A stretch of DNA of 64,000 nucleotides from Stenotrophomonas nitritireducens. Lineage in GTDB: Bacteria; Pseudomonadota; Gammaproteobacteria; Xanthomonadales; Xanthomonadaceae. The notes under the pieces were generated by a model. That model searched no databases. It saw only the letters and a program-made list of their open reading frames with translations, and was not told the origin of the DNA. Shown one piece after another: positions 47,925 through 57,010 of the stretch (its first letter is position 1; every line of letters starts with the position of its first letter). The position numbers and the translations under genes are program-made. The stretch spans positions 3,152,501 to 3,216,500 of the forward strand of contig NZ_CP016756.1 in the NCBI RefSeq assembly GCF_001700965.1. Direction: 5' to 3'.

Positions 47925-47996
47925 TCTGACGGCCTGACTTCTTCCTCACTGCCGGGGCCGCTATGCTGGGGCCGGCCGACGAGCAGGGAGTATCGG

Positions 47997-49376
47997 GTGG
48001 CAGCCAAGCAGCCAGGCACGATGACGATATGGGCAGGTGCACTGTGGGTGCTGCTGGCCCCGGCTGCGGTGGCCGCCGAGGCGGTGCCGGCGCTGAGCTA
48101 CGAGCAGGCCCGGCAACGCCTGGAGCAGGTCTCCGATGCATTGGCCGCAGCCGATGCCGGGGTGCGCAACAAGCAGGACCTGCAGGACGCCAGCCGCTAT
48201 CTGCGGTTGCCGGAAATCACCGCCGATGTGCGCCGCATGCAGTTCCAGAAAACCCTGAGCCTGCCGCTGGGCTCGTTGGCGCCGGTGGCCGAGGCCTTCG
48301 GCATCGAGTCGCCGCTGGAGTTCGGCGAGCGTGACTGGCGCACCCGCCCCATCGTCACCGCCAGCGTGCCTTTGTACAGCGGTGGCTTGATACCCGCCGC
48401 GCAAGGGGCTGCGGAGGCCGCCACCGAGCTGGCCCAGGCCGAACGCGAAGTACAGCGGCAGTCATTGTCGCTGCAGCTGGTGCAGGCCTACTTCGGCCAG
48501 CAGCTGGCCGAGCAGGCACTGCAGGTGCGGCGCGAAGTGCGTGACGGCCTGCAGCGTCACCTTGAAGATGCCCAGAAGCTTGAGCGCGAGGGCTTCGCCA
48601 CCAAGGCGCAGCGCTTGCAGGCCAATGTGGCCCGGGACAAGGCCGAGCGCGAATACCAGAAAGCGGTCAACGATCTGTCCACCCTGCAGCAGGCGCTGGC
48701 CACCCTGCTGCGCAGCGGTGGCACGGTCGGCACCACTTCGCCGCTGTTCGTGATCAGCGGCCCGGTCGGGGCGCGCGAGGAATTCGAACGCAGCGCGCAG
48801 CAGCGGCATCCGCAGATCGGTCGGTTGCGCGCGCTGACCGCGCAGGCCGAGCAGGGCGTGCGTGCCCAGCAGGCCAAGCTCAAGCCGCAGATCTACCTGT
48901 TCGGCCAATACGACCTGCGCCGCCGCGATGCGTTGCTGACCGATGCCGACTGGGCGTTTGGCATCGGCGTGCGTTACACCTTCCTCTCGCCCACGGCGCG
49001 GCCCTTGCAGGTCAGTGCGGCGCGGGCGCAGCTGGAACAGGCGCAGTCGGGCCTGGACGAGGTGGAAAACCAGTTGCAGCTGGGCGTGGGAAAGGCGTGG
49101 AATGAACTGGAGACCGCACGCGCACAGTTCCAGCTGCTGGACAGCAGCATCGCCCAGGCCGAGGAGAACCAGCGGCTGCAGGAATTGTCATTCCGCGAAG
49201 GGCAATCCACCTCGCTGGACGTGATCGACGCGCGTCTGGCGCTGGGTGCCGCACAGGTGGAACGTGCGCAGGCCGCCTACCAGTTCGACGTGGCCTTGGC
49301 GCAGTTGCTGGAAGTGAGTGGGCAACTGCAACGTTTTGATGACTACCGCCAACGCGCGGACAAGGTGCTGGAATGA
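47997..49376 (+). CDS. TolC-family outer membrane efflux protein
   Basis: This 459-residue outer-membrane channel protein has a signal peptide (about 1-27, ending AAVAAEA) and two long alpha-helical hairpin regions with heptads. Typical TolC segments are LQLVQAYFGQQLAEQALQVR, FATKAQRLQANVARDKAERE and SFREGQSTSLDVIDARLALG. It is the first gene of a four-gene export operon, followed with overlap by a HlyD-type gene. The GTG start at 47997 is chosen for its GGGAG ribosome site; an ATG at 48021 is the alternative. Confidence 0.9.
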   Translation: MAAKQPGTMTIWAGALWVLLAPAAVAAEAVPALSYEQARQRLEQVSDALAAADAGVRNKQDLQDASRYLRLPEITADVRRMQFQKTLSLPLGSLAPVAEAFGIESPLEFGERDWRTRPIVTASVPLYSGGLIPAAQGAAEAATELAQAEREVQRQSLSLQLVQAYFGQQLAEQALQVRREVRDGLQRHLEDAQKLEREGFATKAQRLQANVARDKAEREYQKAVNDLSTLQQALATLLRSGGTVGTTSPLFVISGPVGAREEFERSAQQRHPQIGRLRALTAQAEQGVRAQQAKLKPQIYLFGQYDLRRRDALLTDADWAFGIGVRYTFLSPTARPLQVSAARAQLEQAQSGLDEVENQLQLGVGKAWNELETARAQFQLLDSSIAQAEENQRLQELSFREGQSTSLDVIDARLALGAAQVERAQAAYQFDVALAQLLEVSGQLQRFDDYRQRADKVLE

Positions 49377-50383
49377 GCGATTCGCTGCAGGTGGAAACCA
49401 GCCCGCGGCAGCGCCGCGTGTTTCTGATTGCCGGCGTGGTGCTGCTGGTGCTGGTGGGGGTCGGCCTGTGGTTGGGGCTGCGCAGCCCGCAGGACCAGAT
49501 ACAGGGCATGGCCGATGCCGACAACGTCAATGTCGCCGCCAAGGTCACCGCGCGCCTGCGCCAGCTGCATGTACGCGAAGGTGACCGGGTGAGTGCCGGG
49601 CAGGTGCTGTTTGAACTGGACAGCCCGGAAGTGGCCGCCAAGGAGCGCCAGGCCGACGCGGTGGTGGCGGCGGCCAAGGCGATGGCGGCCAAGGCCGAGG
49701 ATGGCGCGCGCAGCGAGGACATCCGTGCCGCCGAGGCCAACTGGAAGCGCGCGGTGGCGGGTGCGGAACTTGCCACCAGTACTTTCCGGCGGCTCGACAA
49801 CCTGTATGCCGAGGGCGTGGTGAGCCGGCAGAAGCGCGACGAGGCGCAGGCCCAGGCGCGCAGTTCCAATGAACTGGCGCGCGCGGCGCGGGCGCAGTAC
49901 GACCAGGCCCTGGCCGGCGCGCGGGTCGAGGACAAGGAGGCAGCGCAGGCGCAGGTACGGCAGGCCGAAGGCGCCAAGGCAGAGGTTGACGCGGCCCGCC
50001 AGGAAACCGAGGGTCGCGCACCGTTGGCAGGCGAGGTGGGCAAGCGCATGGCCGACATCGGCGAACTGGTGCCGGCCGGCTACCCGGTGTTCACCCTGGT
50101 CGACATCGACCATCTGTGGGTGGCGCTGAACCTGCGCGAGGACCAGATGAACGGGCTCAAGCCCGGCGCGCGCCTGCGCGGCACCATTCCGGCGCTGCAG
50201 GGTCGCGATGCCACCTTCGAGGTCTACTTCATCAGCCCGGCCGGTGACTACGCCACCTGGCGCAGCACCCGCCAGTCGTCCGGCTACGACGTGCGCAGCT
50301 TCGAGGTGCGGGCGCGGCCGCAGCAGCCGATCGAGGGTTTCCGGCCGGGCATGAGCGTGCTGTTTGCATGGCCGCAGGGCTGA
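49373..50383 (+). CDS. HlyD-family membrane fusion protein
   Basis: This 336-residue periplasmic adaptor has a single N-terminal membrane anchor (about 14-36) and biotinyl-lipoyl halves. VNVAAKVTARLRQLHVREGDRV lies near the N-terminus and RAPLAGEVGKRMADIGELVPAG near 215. A long coiled coil lies between them, rich in EAQAQARSSNELARAARAQ-type heptads. It links the inner-membrane ABC permeases to the TolC-type channel. It overlaps the upstream gene by an ATGA and the downstream gene by 16 bp, so the cluster is one operon. The cargo is not known. Confidence 0.92.
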   Translation: MSDSLQVETSPRQRRVFLIAGVVLLVLVGVGLWLGLRSPQDQIQGMADADNVNVAAKVTARLRQLHVREGDRVSAGQVLFELDSPEVAAKERQADAVVAAAKAMAAKAEDGARSEDIRAAEANWKRAVAGAELATSTFRRLDNLYAEGVVSRQKRDEAQAQARSSNELARAARAQYDQALAGARVEDKEAAQAQVRQAEGAKAEVDAARQETEGRAPLAGEVGKRMADIGELVPAGYPVFTLVDIDHLWVALNLREDQMNGLKPGARLRGTIPALQGRDATFEVYFISPAGDYATWRSTRQSSGYDVRSFEVRARPQQPIEGFRPGMSVLFAWPQG

Positions 50384-51534
50384 CACCGGGCAAGGCCTTC
50401 GCCGGCTCAGTGCGGCGTGAGCTGCGGCATTGGCGCAGCGACCGCTGGGAGCTGGCGCTGGTGACGGTGCTGCCGCTGCTGCTGATGGGGCTGATGATGT
50501 GGTTGTTCTCCGGCTCGGTGCTGCGGCAGGTGCCGATCGCCGTGGTCGACCTGGACCACAGCCCGATCAGTCGCGGCCTGGCCCGTGCGCTTGATGACAG
50601 CCCGGGGTTGCGGGTGGCGACCGAGCCGGTCTCGCTGCAACAGGCGCAGGCGCAGCTGCGCGCGCTGGATGTGTTTGCCATCGTGCTGTTGCCGCGCGAC
50701 CTCAGCCGGCGTGCGCTGCGTGCTGAACCGGCGCCGGTCTATGCTTTCTACAACGCCACCTACATGGCCACCGGGCAATCGGCCGGGCGCGATATCGCCG
50801 ATGCGGTGAGTGCCTACAACGCGCAGCTGCTGAAGGGACAGATCGGCCTGCAGGTTGGCCCGGCAAAACTGCGCGGTGCACCGGTGACGGTGCAGGCCAC
50901 AGTGTTGTACAACCCGGCGCGTAGCTACGAGTTGTTCCTGTTGCCACTGATTTTGCCGGCGATACTGTCCTTGTTGGCGGCGCTGGCAGCCGGTGCCGCG
51001 TTCGGTCGCGAGCAGCGCGACGGCCTGCTTGCGGGCTGGCTGCAGCAGCGGCCGTGGGCGGCGATGGCCGGCAAGCTCTTTCCCTATGTGGCGCTGTTTT
51101 CGCTGTACGGCACGTTGGGGCTGATGTACGTGGCCTACGTGCGTGGCGACGGCGTGGCAGGCAGCCTGTGGCTGATGTTGTTGGCACAACCGCTGTTCTA
51201 TCTGGCCAGCTGCAGTTTTGCCGTGCTGTTCATCGCGGTGACCCGCGACATGTGCACCGGGCTGTCGGCGGTGGGTCTGACCATCGGCACCGCGCTGGCG
51301 TTTTCCGGCGCGACTTTCCCGGTGATCGAAGCACCGTTGTTCACCCGTCTCTGGAACGCGCTGCTACCGCTCACCGCCTATGTGCAGGTGCAGATGCAGC
51401 AGTTGTTCATGGGCTCACCTTGGCAGCTGTCGCTGCGCCCACTGGTGATCCTGCTGTTGATGACGCTATTGGCGGGCGGACTCGGCGCAGCCTTGCTGCT
51501 GCGCTTGTCACGGCAACCGCAGGTGCGCGCATGA
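50368..51534 (+). CDS. ABC-2 type permease (first of two)
   Basis: This 388-residue ABC-2 transmembrane subunit of the YhhJ/DrrB-like type has one N-terminal helix (about 30-47), a periplasmic domain with VDLDHSPISRGLARALDDSP, and a block of five C-terminal helices from about 190. Its start lies within the HlyD gene. The matching ATP-binding protein is not encoded in this operon or elsewhere in the window, so it must be supplied in trans. The arrangement resembles the SmaCDEF-type exporters reported in S. maltophilia, but identity is not established. Confidence 0.9.
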   Translation: MAAGLTPGKAFAGSVRRELRHWRSDRWELALVTVLPLLLMGLMMWLFSGSVLRQVPIAVVDLDHSPISRGLARALDDSPGLRVATEPVSLQQAQAQLRALDVFAIVLLPRDLSRRALRAEPAPVYAFYNATYMATGQSAGRDIADAVSAYNAQLLKGQIGLQVGPAKLRGAPVTVQATVLYNPARSYELFLLPLILPAILSLLAALAAGAAFGREQRDGLLAGWLQQRPWAAMAGKLFPYVALFSLYGTLGLMYVAYVRGDGVAGSLWLMLLAQPLFYLASCSFAVLFIAVTRDMCTGLSAVGLTIGTALAFSGATFPVIEAPLFTRLWNALLPLTAYVQVQMQQLFMGSPWQLSLRPLVILLLMTLLAGGLGAALLLRLSRQPQVRA

Positions 51535-52643
51535 GTGCTTTCACCGCCAGCTTCCGGCGCACGCTGCAGGCGATGTTCGCCGACCCGGCGGCGCGCGCGG
51601 TGATGATAGGTGCGGTGCTGCTGTATTCGTTCTTCTACCCGGCGGCCTACCGTCACCAGGTTGCCAGCGACCTGCCGATCGCGGTGGTGGATGACGACCA
51701 CAGCGCGACCAGCCGCGATCTGATCCGCCACGTGGATGCGCTGCGTGCGGTGCGCGTGGTCAGCCAGCCAACCGATCTGGGCCAGGCCCGGCAGCAATTG
51801 CTGGCTGGCGAGGTGGATGGCATCGTGCTGATCCCGCAGCGGCTGGAGCGCGACATTCTGCGCGGTGGCAGCGGCCAACTGGTCTTGCTGGGCAACGGCG
51901 CCTACCTGAGCCGGGCCAGCGCCATCCTCAGTGGTCTTGCCGAAGGCATCACCGCTTTCGGTGGCGAGCAGGCGCGGCGCCAGGCCGCCTTCATGGGTGC
52001 ACCGCAGGCGCCACCGCTGCAACTGGTGCAGCGGCCGCTCTACAACACCCGTGAAGGCTATGGCAGCAGCGTGGTGCCGGGGGTATCGGAACTGATCGTG
52101 CACCAGACCCTGCTGCTCGGCATCGGCGTTCTCTTAGGCAGTCGCCGTGCGCAGTTGGGCCGGCGCCTGCACTTCGACCTGCCGACCCTGTCAGGTATGG
52201 CCGTGGCGTTCGCGATGGTGGCACTGTGCGGGCTGCTGTACTACGTCGGTTTCACCGCCTGGGCGCAGGATTATCCGCGTGGCGGCAACATCCCCGGCCT
52301 GTTGTTGGCCGTGCTGTTGTTCGCGCTGGCGACGGTGCCGTTCGGGATGTTCATCGCCAGCTTCTTCGATACCCGTGAGCGCGCCTTCCAATACATCACG
52401 GCGGTGTCGATCCCGCTGTTCTTCCTGTCCAACCTGTCGTGGCCGGCCTTGGCGTCGCCACCGGCCCTGGTGGCGCTGGCCAAGTTGTTGCCCACCACCG
52501 CCGGCATCAATGCCATCGTCCGCACCCAGCAACTGGGTGCGCGCGTGCCGGAAATTGGCGGCGAGCTGCTCAATCTGCTGTTGCTGGCAGTGCTGTACAG
52601 CGGCCTGATGCTGTGGCGGCTGGCTGGCAGGCGGCAGCACTGA
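51531..52643 (+). CDS. ABC-2 type permease (second of two)
   Basis: This 370-residue paralogue of the preceding permease shares its layout: an N-terminal helix, VDDDHSATSRDLIRHVDALR in the periplasmic domain, and the PSVPGVSELIVHQTLLLGIG-like segment (VVPGVSELIVHQTLL). The C-terminal helices include YITAVSIPLFFLSNLSWP, the family signature region. It overlaps the upstream gene at ATGA. Two distinct permeases suggest a heterodimeric pump. Confidence 0.9.
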   Translation: MSAFTASFRRTLQAMFADPAARAVMIGAVLLYSFFYPAAYRHQVASDLPIAVVDDDHSATSRDLIRHVDALRAVRVVSQPTDLGQARQQLLAGEVDGIVLIPQRLERDILRGGSGQLVLLGNGAYLSRASAILSGLAEGITAFGGEQARRQAAFMGAPQAPPLQLVQRPLYNTREGYGSSVVPGVSELIVHQTLLLGIGVLLGSRRAQLGRRLHFDLPTLSGMAVAFAMVALCGLLYYVGFTAWAQDYPRGGNIPGLLLAVLLFALATVPFGMFIASFFDTRERAFQYITAVSIPLFFLSNLSWPALASPPALVALAKLLPTTAGINAIVRTQQLGARVPEIGGELLNLLLLAVLYSGLMLWRLAGRRQH

Positions 52644-52671
52644 ACGCAGCGGCGGCTGCTAGCATCGGCGC

Positions 52672-53727
52672 ATGGATTCCCTCAGCCAGATCGTTCTCGG
52701 CGGCGCCATTGCCGCCGCCATCACTCCCGCCGGCCATCGCCGCGCGGCCCTGCTCGCCGGCGCAGGGCTGGCCACTTTGCCGGATCTGGACGGGCTGCTG
52801 ATCATGGCCTTCACCGACAACCCGGTGAGCCTGATGACCGTGCATCGCAGCTTCAGCCATTCGCTGTTCGTGCTGCCCTTGCTGGGCACGCTGATCTGGT
52901 GGCTGTACAAGCGCTTCGGCCATGGCCGGGTTGCGCAGGCGCCCGCGCGCTGGTGGTGGGCGATGGTGCTGGCCTTGGTCACGCATCCGCTGCTGGATGC
53001 CTTCACCGTTTACGGCACACAGTTGTGGTGGCCGCTGACGCCGCCACCGACGATGTGGTCAAGCGTCTTCATCATCGATCCGCTGTATACGATCTGGCTG
53101 CTGCTCGCCTGCGTGATCGCCTGGTTCGCCCGCGCCCGGCCATTGGCGCAACGCGCGCTGGTGGCGGGATTGGTGTTGAGCACGGGTTATCTGGGCTGGT
53201 CATTGATTGCCAAGGCGCAGGTCGACCGCGTTGCCGCACAGTCGTTGGCACATATGGGGCTGGCCGATGCGCCACGCTTCTCGGTGCCGATGCCGTTCAA
53301 TACCTTGCTGTGGCGGGTGGTGGCGATGACTCCGCAGGGTTATGTGGTCGGTGATCGTTCGCTATGGGCCGATCACGGGCCGATGCAGTTCCAGGGCTAT
53401 CCGTCGAACGTGCAGGCCTTGCGCCAGGCCGGCGAGGTGCCGGCCGTGCAACGCCTGGATTGGTTCAATCACGGCTTCATGCGCGCGCAGGTAGTGGATG
53501 GCGAGCTGGTGCTCAGCGATCTGCGCATGGGGCTGGAGCCGGATTACAACTTCAACTTCGCCGTCGCCACCGAACGCGATGGCCAGTGGCAGGCGATGCC
53601 GCCACGGCAAGTGCAGCCTGCGTATCGGCAGGCCGGCAATCGCGACGTGCTCAAACAGCGCCTGGCGCAAATGTGGCAACGCATCTGGCGGGCACCGGCG
53701 AGCACCGGTGCCGCCAGCACTCAGTAG
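52672..53727 (+). CDS. DUF457-type membrane-bound metal-dependent hydrolase (YdjM-like)
   Basis: This 351-residue protein has an N-terminal membrane domain matching DUF457: MDSLSQIVLGGAIAAAI, ATLPDLDGLLIMAF, VHRSFSHSLFVLPLLG and THPLLDAFTVYGTQLWWPL. The conserved His and Asp residues on helix faces are proposed metal ligands in this family. About 150 residues follow that are mostly extracytoplasmic. Some members respond to SOS, but no LexA box was noticed here. Its stop overlaps the convergent methyltransferase gene by 7 bp. Confidence 0.85.
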   Translation: MDSLSQIVLGGAIAAAITPAGHRRAALLAGAGLATLPDLDGLLIMAFTDNPVSLMTVHRSFSHSLFVLPLLGTLIWWLYKRFGHGRVAQAPARWWWAMVLALVTHPLLDAFTVYGTQLWWPLTPPPTMWSSVFIIDPLYTIWLLLACVIAWFARARPLAQRALVAGLVLSTGYLGWSLIAKAQVDRVAAQSLAHMGLADAPRFSVPMPFNTLLWRVVAMTPQGYVVGDRSLWADHGPMQFQGYPSNVQALRQAGEVPAVQRLDWFNHGFMRAQVVDGELVLSDLRMGLEPDYNFNFAVATERDGQWQAMPPRQVQPAYRQAGNRDVLKQRLAQMWQRIWRAPASTGAASTQ

Positions 53728-54542
53728 ACCGTGGCGCGGGCCTGCACGAAGGAATAGAAGAACACCGCATTGGGGTCGTTCTGTACCTGGGTGAATTCGC
53801 TGCGCATGCCTTCGACGGTGGCCTGGTCAACCTTGCCAGCCTCCAGCAGCTGCTCGGCCGCTGACAGCAGCAGTTCTTCCCATAGCGCGAACATCACCTT
53901 GCGCCGCGCCGGCTCGCGGTTGTCCAGATGCACGGTCTTGGTCTGGGTCTGCACATCACGGAAGCCGCCGGCCAGCAGCAGGTTGCCGAGCTTCGCGCCG
54001 ACAAACGGATCGCCACCGCTGTCGATCTGGAAATCGTTGAAGGCCATCCAGTAGCGCCACAGGTTGGGCGAGTAGGGATCCAGCAGGAAGGATGCATTCA
54101 TCACCTCGGTGACGAATACCGGCGAACCGGGACTCAACACCCGCCGCACTTCGGCCAGGGCGCGGGCAGGCGAGGGCACGTGCTCCAGCACCCAGCACAG
54201 GAAGGCGCCGTCGAAGCTGCGCGGCTCGAACGGCAGGTCGGTGGCATTGGCGCGCTGGAACTCGACGCGTTCGCGCAGCCACGGCATTTCCGCCAGATGG
54301 GCATTGGCGGCGGCGAGCTGACGTTCGTTCAGATCGATGCCGGTGACCCGCAGGTCGGGGAAGCGGCGCAGCAGGATTTCGGTCTGCGCACCGACGCCAC
54401 TGCCCACTTCAAGGATATGCCGGGCATTGCGGAAATCGATGTCGTGGAAGATGGCTGGCTCGAACAGGCGCGCCTGTTTACGCAGCCGGGTCTGTTCGGT
54501 TGCGGAGAAGCCATGCAGGTAGGGGAAGTCGTTGAGGGTCAT
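53721..54542 (-). CDS. Class I SAM-dependent methyltransferase
   Basis: This 273-residue Rossmann-fold methyltransferase has motif I as ILEVGSGVGAQTEILLRRFP (about 42-61), GIDLNERQLAAANAHL (motif post-I) and FDGAFLCWVLEHVPSPARAL (motif IV to post-IV). It is close to the UbiE/Methyltransf_25 group, but the substrate is not evident. It is convergent with the DUF457 gene and its start is followed by a 353 bp gap. It uses the SAM produced by metK. Confidence 0.85.
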   Translation of the reverse strand: MTLNDFPYLHGFSATEQTRLRKQARLFEPAIFHDIDFRNARHILEVGSGVGAQTEILLRRFPDLRVTGIDLNERQLAAANAHLAEMPWLRERVEFQRANATDLPFEPRSFDGAFLCWVLEHVPSPARALAEVRRVLSPGSPVFVTEVMNASFLLDPYSPNLWRYWMAFNDFQIDSGGDPFVGAKLGNLLLAGGFRDVQTQTKTVHLDNREPARRKVMFALWEELLLSAAEQLLEAGKVDQATVEGMRSEFTQVQNDPNAVFFYSFVQARATVY

Positions 54543-54807
54543 AAAACGGTGTCATGCAGTGATCGCACAAGTATCGCCAGCAGGTGTTACTGCGGCGCAT
54601 GCGTAACGGAACCCAGTATTGCGGTGCCGCAGGCAATGTCGCTGCGCTGCGGGTTTGCGGGCAGCCGCTGCTGATCACGATTGCTTATGGAAATTGACGA
54701 TTTTGGAATAAGGGTTTGGCGCGACTCTGCATCGGGTTTGTCCTGGCAGGTCGCGGCTTGGTGCACATTTGTTCCGAAATTGAAACGATTTATTGAAATA
54801 TAAGTAA

Positions 54808-54835
54808 TTGTTCTAAATTTGATGGCAAATACAAT
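54808..54835 (+). promoter_or_regulatory. Candidate promoter of the nitroreductase gene
   Basis: TTGTTC, 16 bp, TACAAT gives a sigma-70-like promoter in an unusually A+T-rich stretch. It lies about 60 bp before the ATG at 54896. The rest of the 54543-54895 gap shows no gene; TTATTGAAATATAAGTAATT just upstream could be a regulator site. Confidence 0.55.
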
Positions 54836-54895
54836 GGGCGCCATCAAGCAAAAACCGGCGCTGTTGCCGGCCTGCTTTCTCTTCAGGAAACGCCC

Positions 54896-55495
54896 ATGAA
54901 CAGCCAAGTCATCTCCCTGTACAAGAAACGCCGATCCCAGTACGCCCTGGGCAAGCAGCTGCCGATCAGCCAGGACGACACCAGCAACCTGATCAAGCAG
55001 GCCATGCGCGAAGCGCCGTCGGCCTTCAATGCCCAGTCCTCGCGCGCGCTGATCCTGTTCGGTGACCACAGCCAGAAGTTCTGGGAGCTGACCAAGGAAG
55101 AACTGCGCAAGATCGTTTCCGCCGAGGGCTTTGCCGCCACCGAGGCCAAGCTCAACAGCTTTGCCGCCGGCGCCGGCACGGTGCTGTACTTCGTTGATAC
55201 CGACGTGGTGAAGGGCCTGCAGGAGCAGTTCGCCCTGTATGCAGACAATTTCCCGGTGTGGGCCGAGCAGTCCAACGGCATGGCCCAGTTCGCGGTGTGG
55301 ACCGCGCTGGCCGATGCCGGCGTAGGCGCCAGCCTGCAGCACTACAACCCGCTGGTCGACGAAATGGTGCGCAAGCACTGGGGCGTGAACAGCAACTGGC
55401 AGCTGCGCGCGCAGATGCCGTTCGGTTCCAATGAAGCGGCCCCGGGCGAAAAGACCTTCATGGAAGACGAAGCACGTTTCAAGGTTTTCGGCTGA
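54896..55495 (+). CDS. Nitroreductase family FMN oxidoreductase
   Basis: This 199-residue protein is of the nitroreductase superfamily, which uses FMN and NAD(P)H to reduce nitro groups or quinones. KQAMREAPSAFNAQSSRALI (about 37-56) holds the FMN-phosphate binding Ser and Asn residues. GMAQFAVWTALADAGVGASLQ and the ending FGSNEAAPGEKTFM follow the family order. It most resembles the short YdgI/HBN-like branch. A good promoter precedes it and a strong terminator follows, so it is a single-gene unit. Confidence 0.9.
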   Translation: MNSQVISLYKKRRSQYALGKQLPISQDDTSNLIKQAMREAPSAFNAQSSRALILFGDHSQKFWELTKEELRKIVSAEGFAATEAKLNSFAAGAGTVLYFVDTDVVKGLQEQFALYADNFPVWAEQSNGMAQFAVWTALADAGVGASLQHYNPLVDEMVRKHWGVNSNWQLRAQMPFGSNEAAPGEKTFMEDEARFKVFG

Positions 55496-55542
55496 TCCAC
55501 GCCGGCGCGGTTCTCTCCCCCGCGCGCCGATGGCAGTCGAAC

Positions 55543-55575
55543 GGGCCCACCGGCTAACGCCGGTGGGCCTTTTTT
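55543..55575 (+). terminator. Intrinsic terminator of the nitroreductase gene
   Basis: GGGCCCACCGG-CTAAC-GCCGGTGGGCC followed by TTTTTT, 48 bp after the stop, is a strong Rho-independent terminator. Confidence 0.95.
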
Positions 55576-55964
55576 GTAGTGCCGAGCCTTGCTCGGCAGG
55601 GGCTTCATGCACAGTCCGGACGTTGTCGGTAAGGCTCCAGCCGAGCATGGCTCGGCTCTACAGACGCGGGATTGGGTAGTGCCGAGCCATGCTCGGCAGG
55701 GGCTTCATGCACAAATCCCGACGTTGCTGGTAACGCCCCAGCCGAGCATGGCTCGGCTCTACAGAAGCTGGGTTGCGTAGTGCCGAGCCATGCTCGGCAG
55801 AGGCCTCATGCACAAATCCAGATGCTGCCGGTAACGCCCCAGCCGAGCATGGCTCGGCTCTACAGAAACTTGGATTGCGTAGTGCCGAGCCATGCTCGGC
55901 AGAGGCTTCATGCACAGTCCGGACGTTGCCGGTAAGGCTCCAGCCGAGCATGGCTCGGCGCTAC
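55576..55964. repeat. Tandem array of four SMAG pairs (about 101 bp period)
   Basis: Four units each have a GTAGTGCCGAG-type SMAG, a linker with CTTCATGCACA, and an inverted GTAGAGCCGAG-type SMAG. The pairs are at 55576-55598/55639-55661, 55676-55698/55740-55762, 55777-55799/55841-55863 and 55879-55901/55942-55964. The linkers are well conserved, including a shared CATGCACA segment. The array occupies the gap before dusB and begins right after the terminator. Confidence 0.92.
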
Positions 55965-55976
55965 AAAAGCTGGATT

Positions 55977-56975
55977 TCAGGCCGTTTGCTGCATGCCTGC
56001 GGTTTCACCGGCTATCAGTGCGTCGAAATAATCGCGGGTCAGGCGTATCTGCGCGTCTGCGCTTTCCGCTGCATTGACCACCACGCGGAAGGCGGCGTTC
56101 TCGGGCCGGTCTTTGGCGTACCAGCCGAGGTGCTTGCGGGCGATGCGTACGCCCTGCGGCTCGCCGTAGAAGGCGTGCAGGTCGTTGAGATGGCCGAGCA
56201 GAATGTCGCGCACTTCCTCCACCGAGGGCGGTGGCAGCTCCTCGCCGGTGGCCAGGTAGTGGGCGATTTCGCGGAAGATCCACGGCCGGCCCTGCGCGGC
56301 ACGGCCTACCATCACCGCATCGGCGCCGGTGAGCTTGAGGACATGTTCGGCCTTGCGCGGTGAATCCACATCGCCATTGGCCAATACCGGAATCTTCAGC
56401 ATCGCCTTGATCGCGGCGATGGTCTCGTATTCGGCTACACCGGTGTAGTGCTGGTCGCGGGTGCGGCCATGGATGGCCAGCGCGGCGATGCCACTGTCCT
56501 CGGCGATGCGGGCGATGCTGGGCGCATTGCGCACATCGGCGCACCAGCCGGTGCGGATCTTCAGCGTGACCGGCACCTCGACGGCGTTGACCACCGCTTC
56601 CAGGATGCGTGCCACCAGGGCTTCGTCACGCATCAAGGCCGAGCCGGCCCAGGCATTGCACACCTTCTTGGCAGGGCAACCCATATTGATGTCGATGATC
56701 TGCGCGCCGTTGTCGACGTTGTAGCGCGCGGCCTCGGCCAGCTGCTGCGGTTCGGTGCCGGCAATCTGCACGCTGATCGGTGCCGGTTCGCCGGCATGGT
56801 CCATGCGATGAAGCGATTTGCGGGTATTCCAGAAGCGCGGGTCGCTGATGGTCATTTCCGAGGCGGCCAAGCCCGCGCCCAGCCGTTTGCACAGCTGACG
56901 GAAGGGCTTGTCGGTGACGCCGGCCATGGGCGCGAGCACCACATTGGGTGCAATGGTGTAGGGGCCGATCTGCAT
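55977..56975 (-). CDS. dusB: tRNA-dihydrouridine synthase B
   Basis: DusB reduces uridine in the tRNA D-loop with FMN and NADPH. The 332-residue protein starts MQIGPYTIAPNVVLAPMAGV and shows MGCPAKKVCNAWAGSALMRD with the catalytic Cys. GWCADVRNAPSIAR and LAIHGRTRDQHYTG are further family segments, and ANGDVDSP lies at the end of the barrel. The length fits DusB. In many gammaproteobacteria fis follows dusB; here the gene ends in a SMAG array and no fis is present. Confidence 0.96.
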   Translation of the reverse strand: MQIGPYTIAPNVVLAPMAGVTDKPFRQLCKRLGAGLAASEMTISDPRFWNTRKSLHRMDHAGEPAPISVQIAGTEPQQLAEAARYNVDNGAQIIDINMGCPAKKVCNAWAGSALMRDEALVARILEAVVNAVEVPVTLKIRTGWCADVRNAPSIARIAEDSGIAALAIHGRTRDQHYTGVAEYETIAAIKAMLKIPVLANGDVDSPRKAEHVLKLTGADAVMVGRAAQGRPWIFREIAHYLATGEELPPPSVEEVRDILLGHLNDLHAFYGEPQGVRIARKHLGWYAKDRPENAAFRVVVNAAESADAQIRLTRDYFDALIAGETAGMQQTA

Positions 56976-57010
56976 GGGCGGTATTGTACGGCGCTGGCTG
57001 CAACCCAGGC

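Noticed and set aside
55576..55964. Possible CRISPR array, because of regular repeats with spacers
   Set aside because: Repeats are SMAG palindromes in alternating orientation, the spacers are themselves conserved, and no cas gene is nearby.
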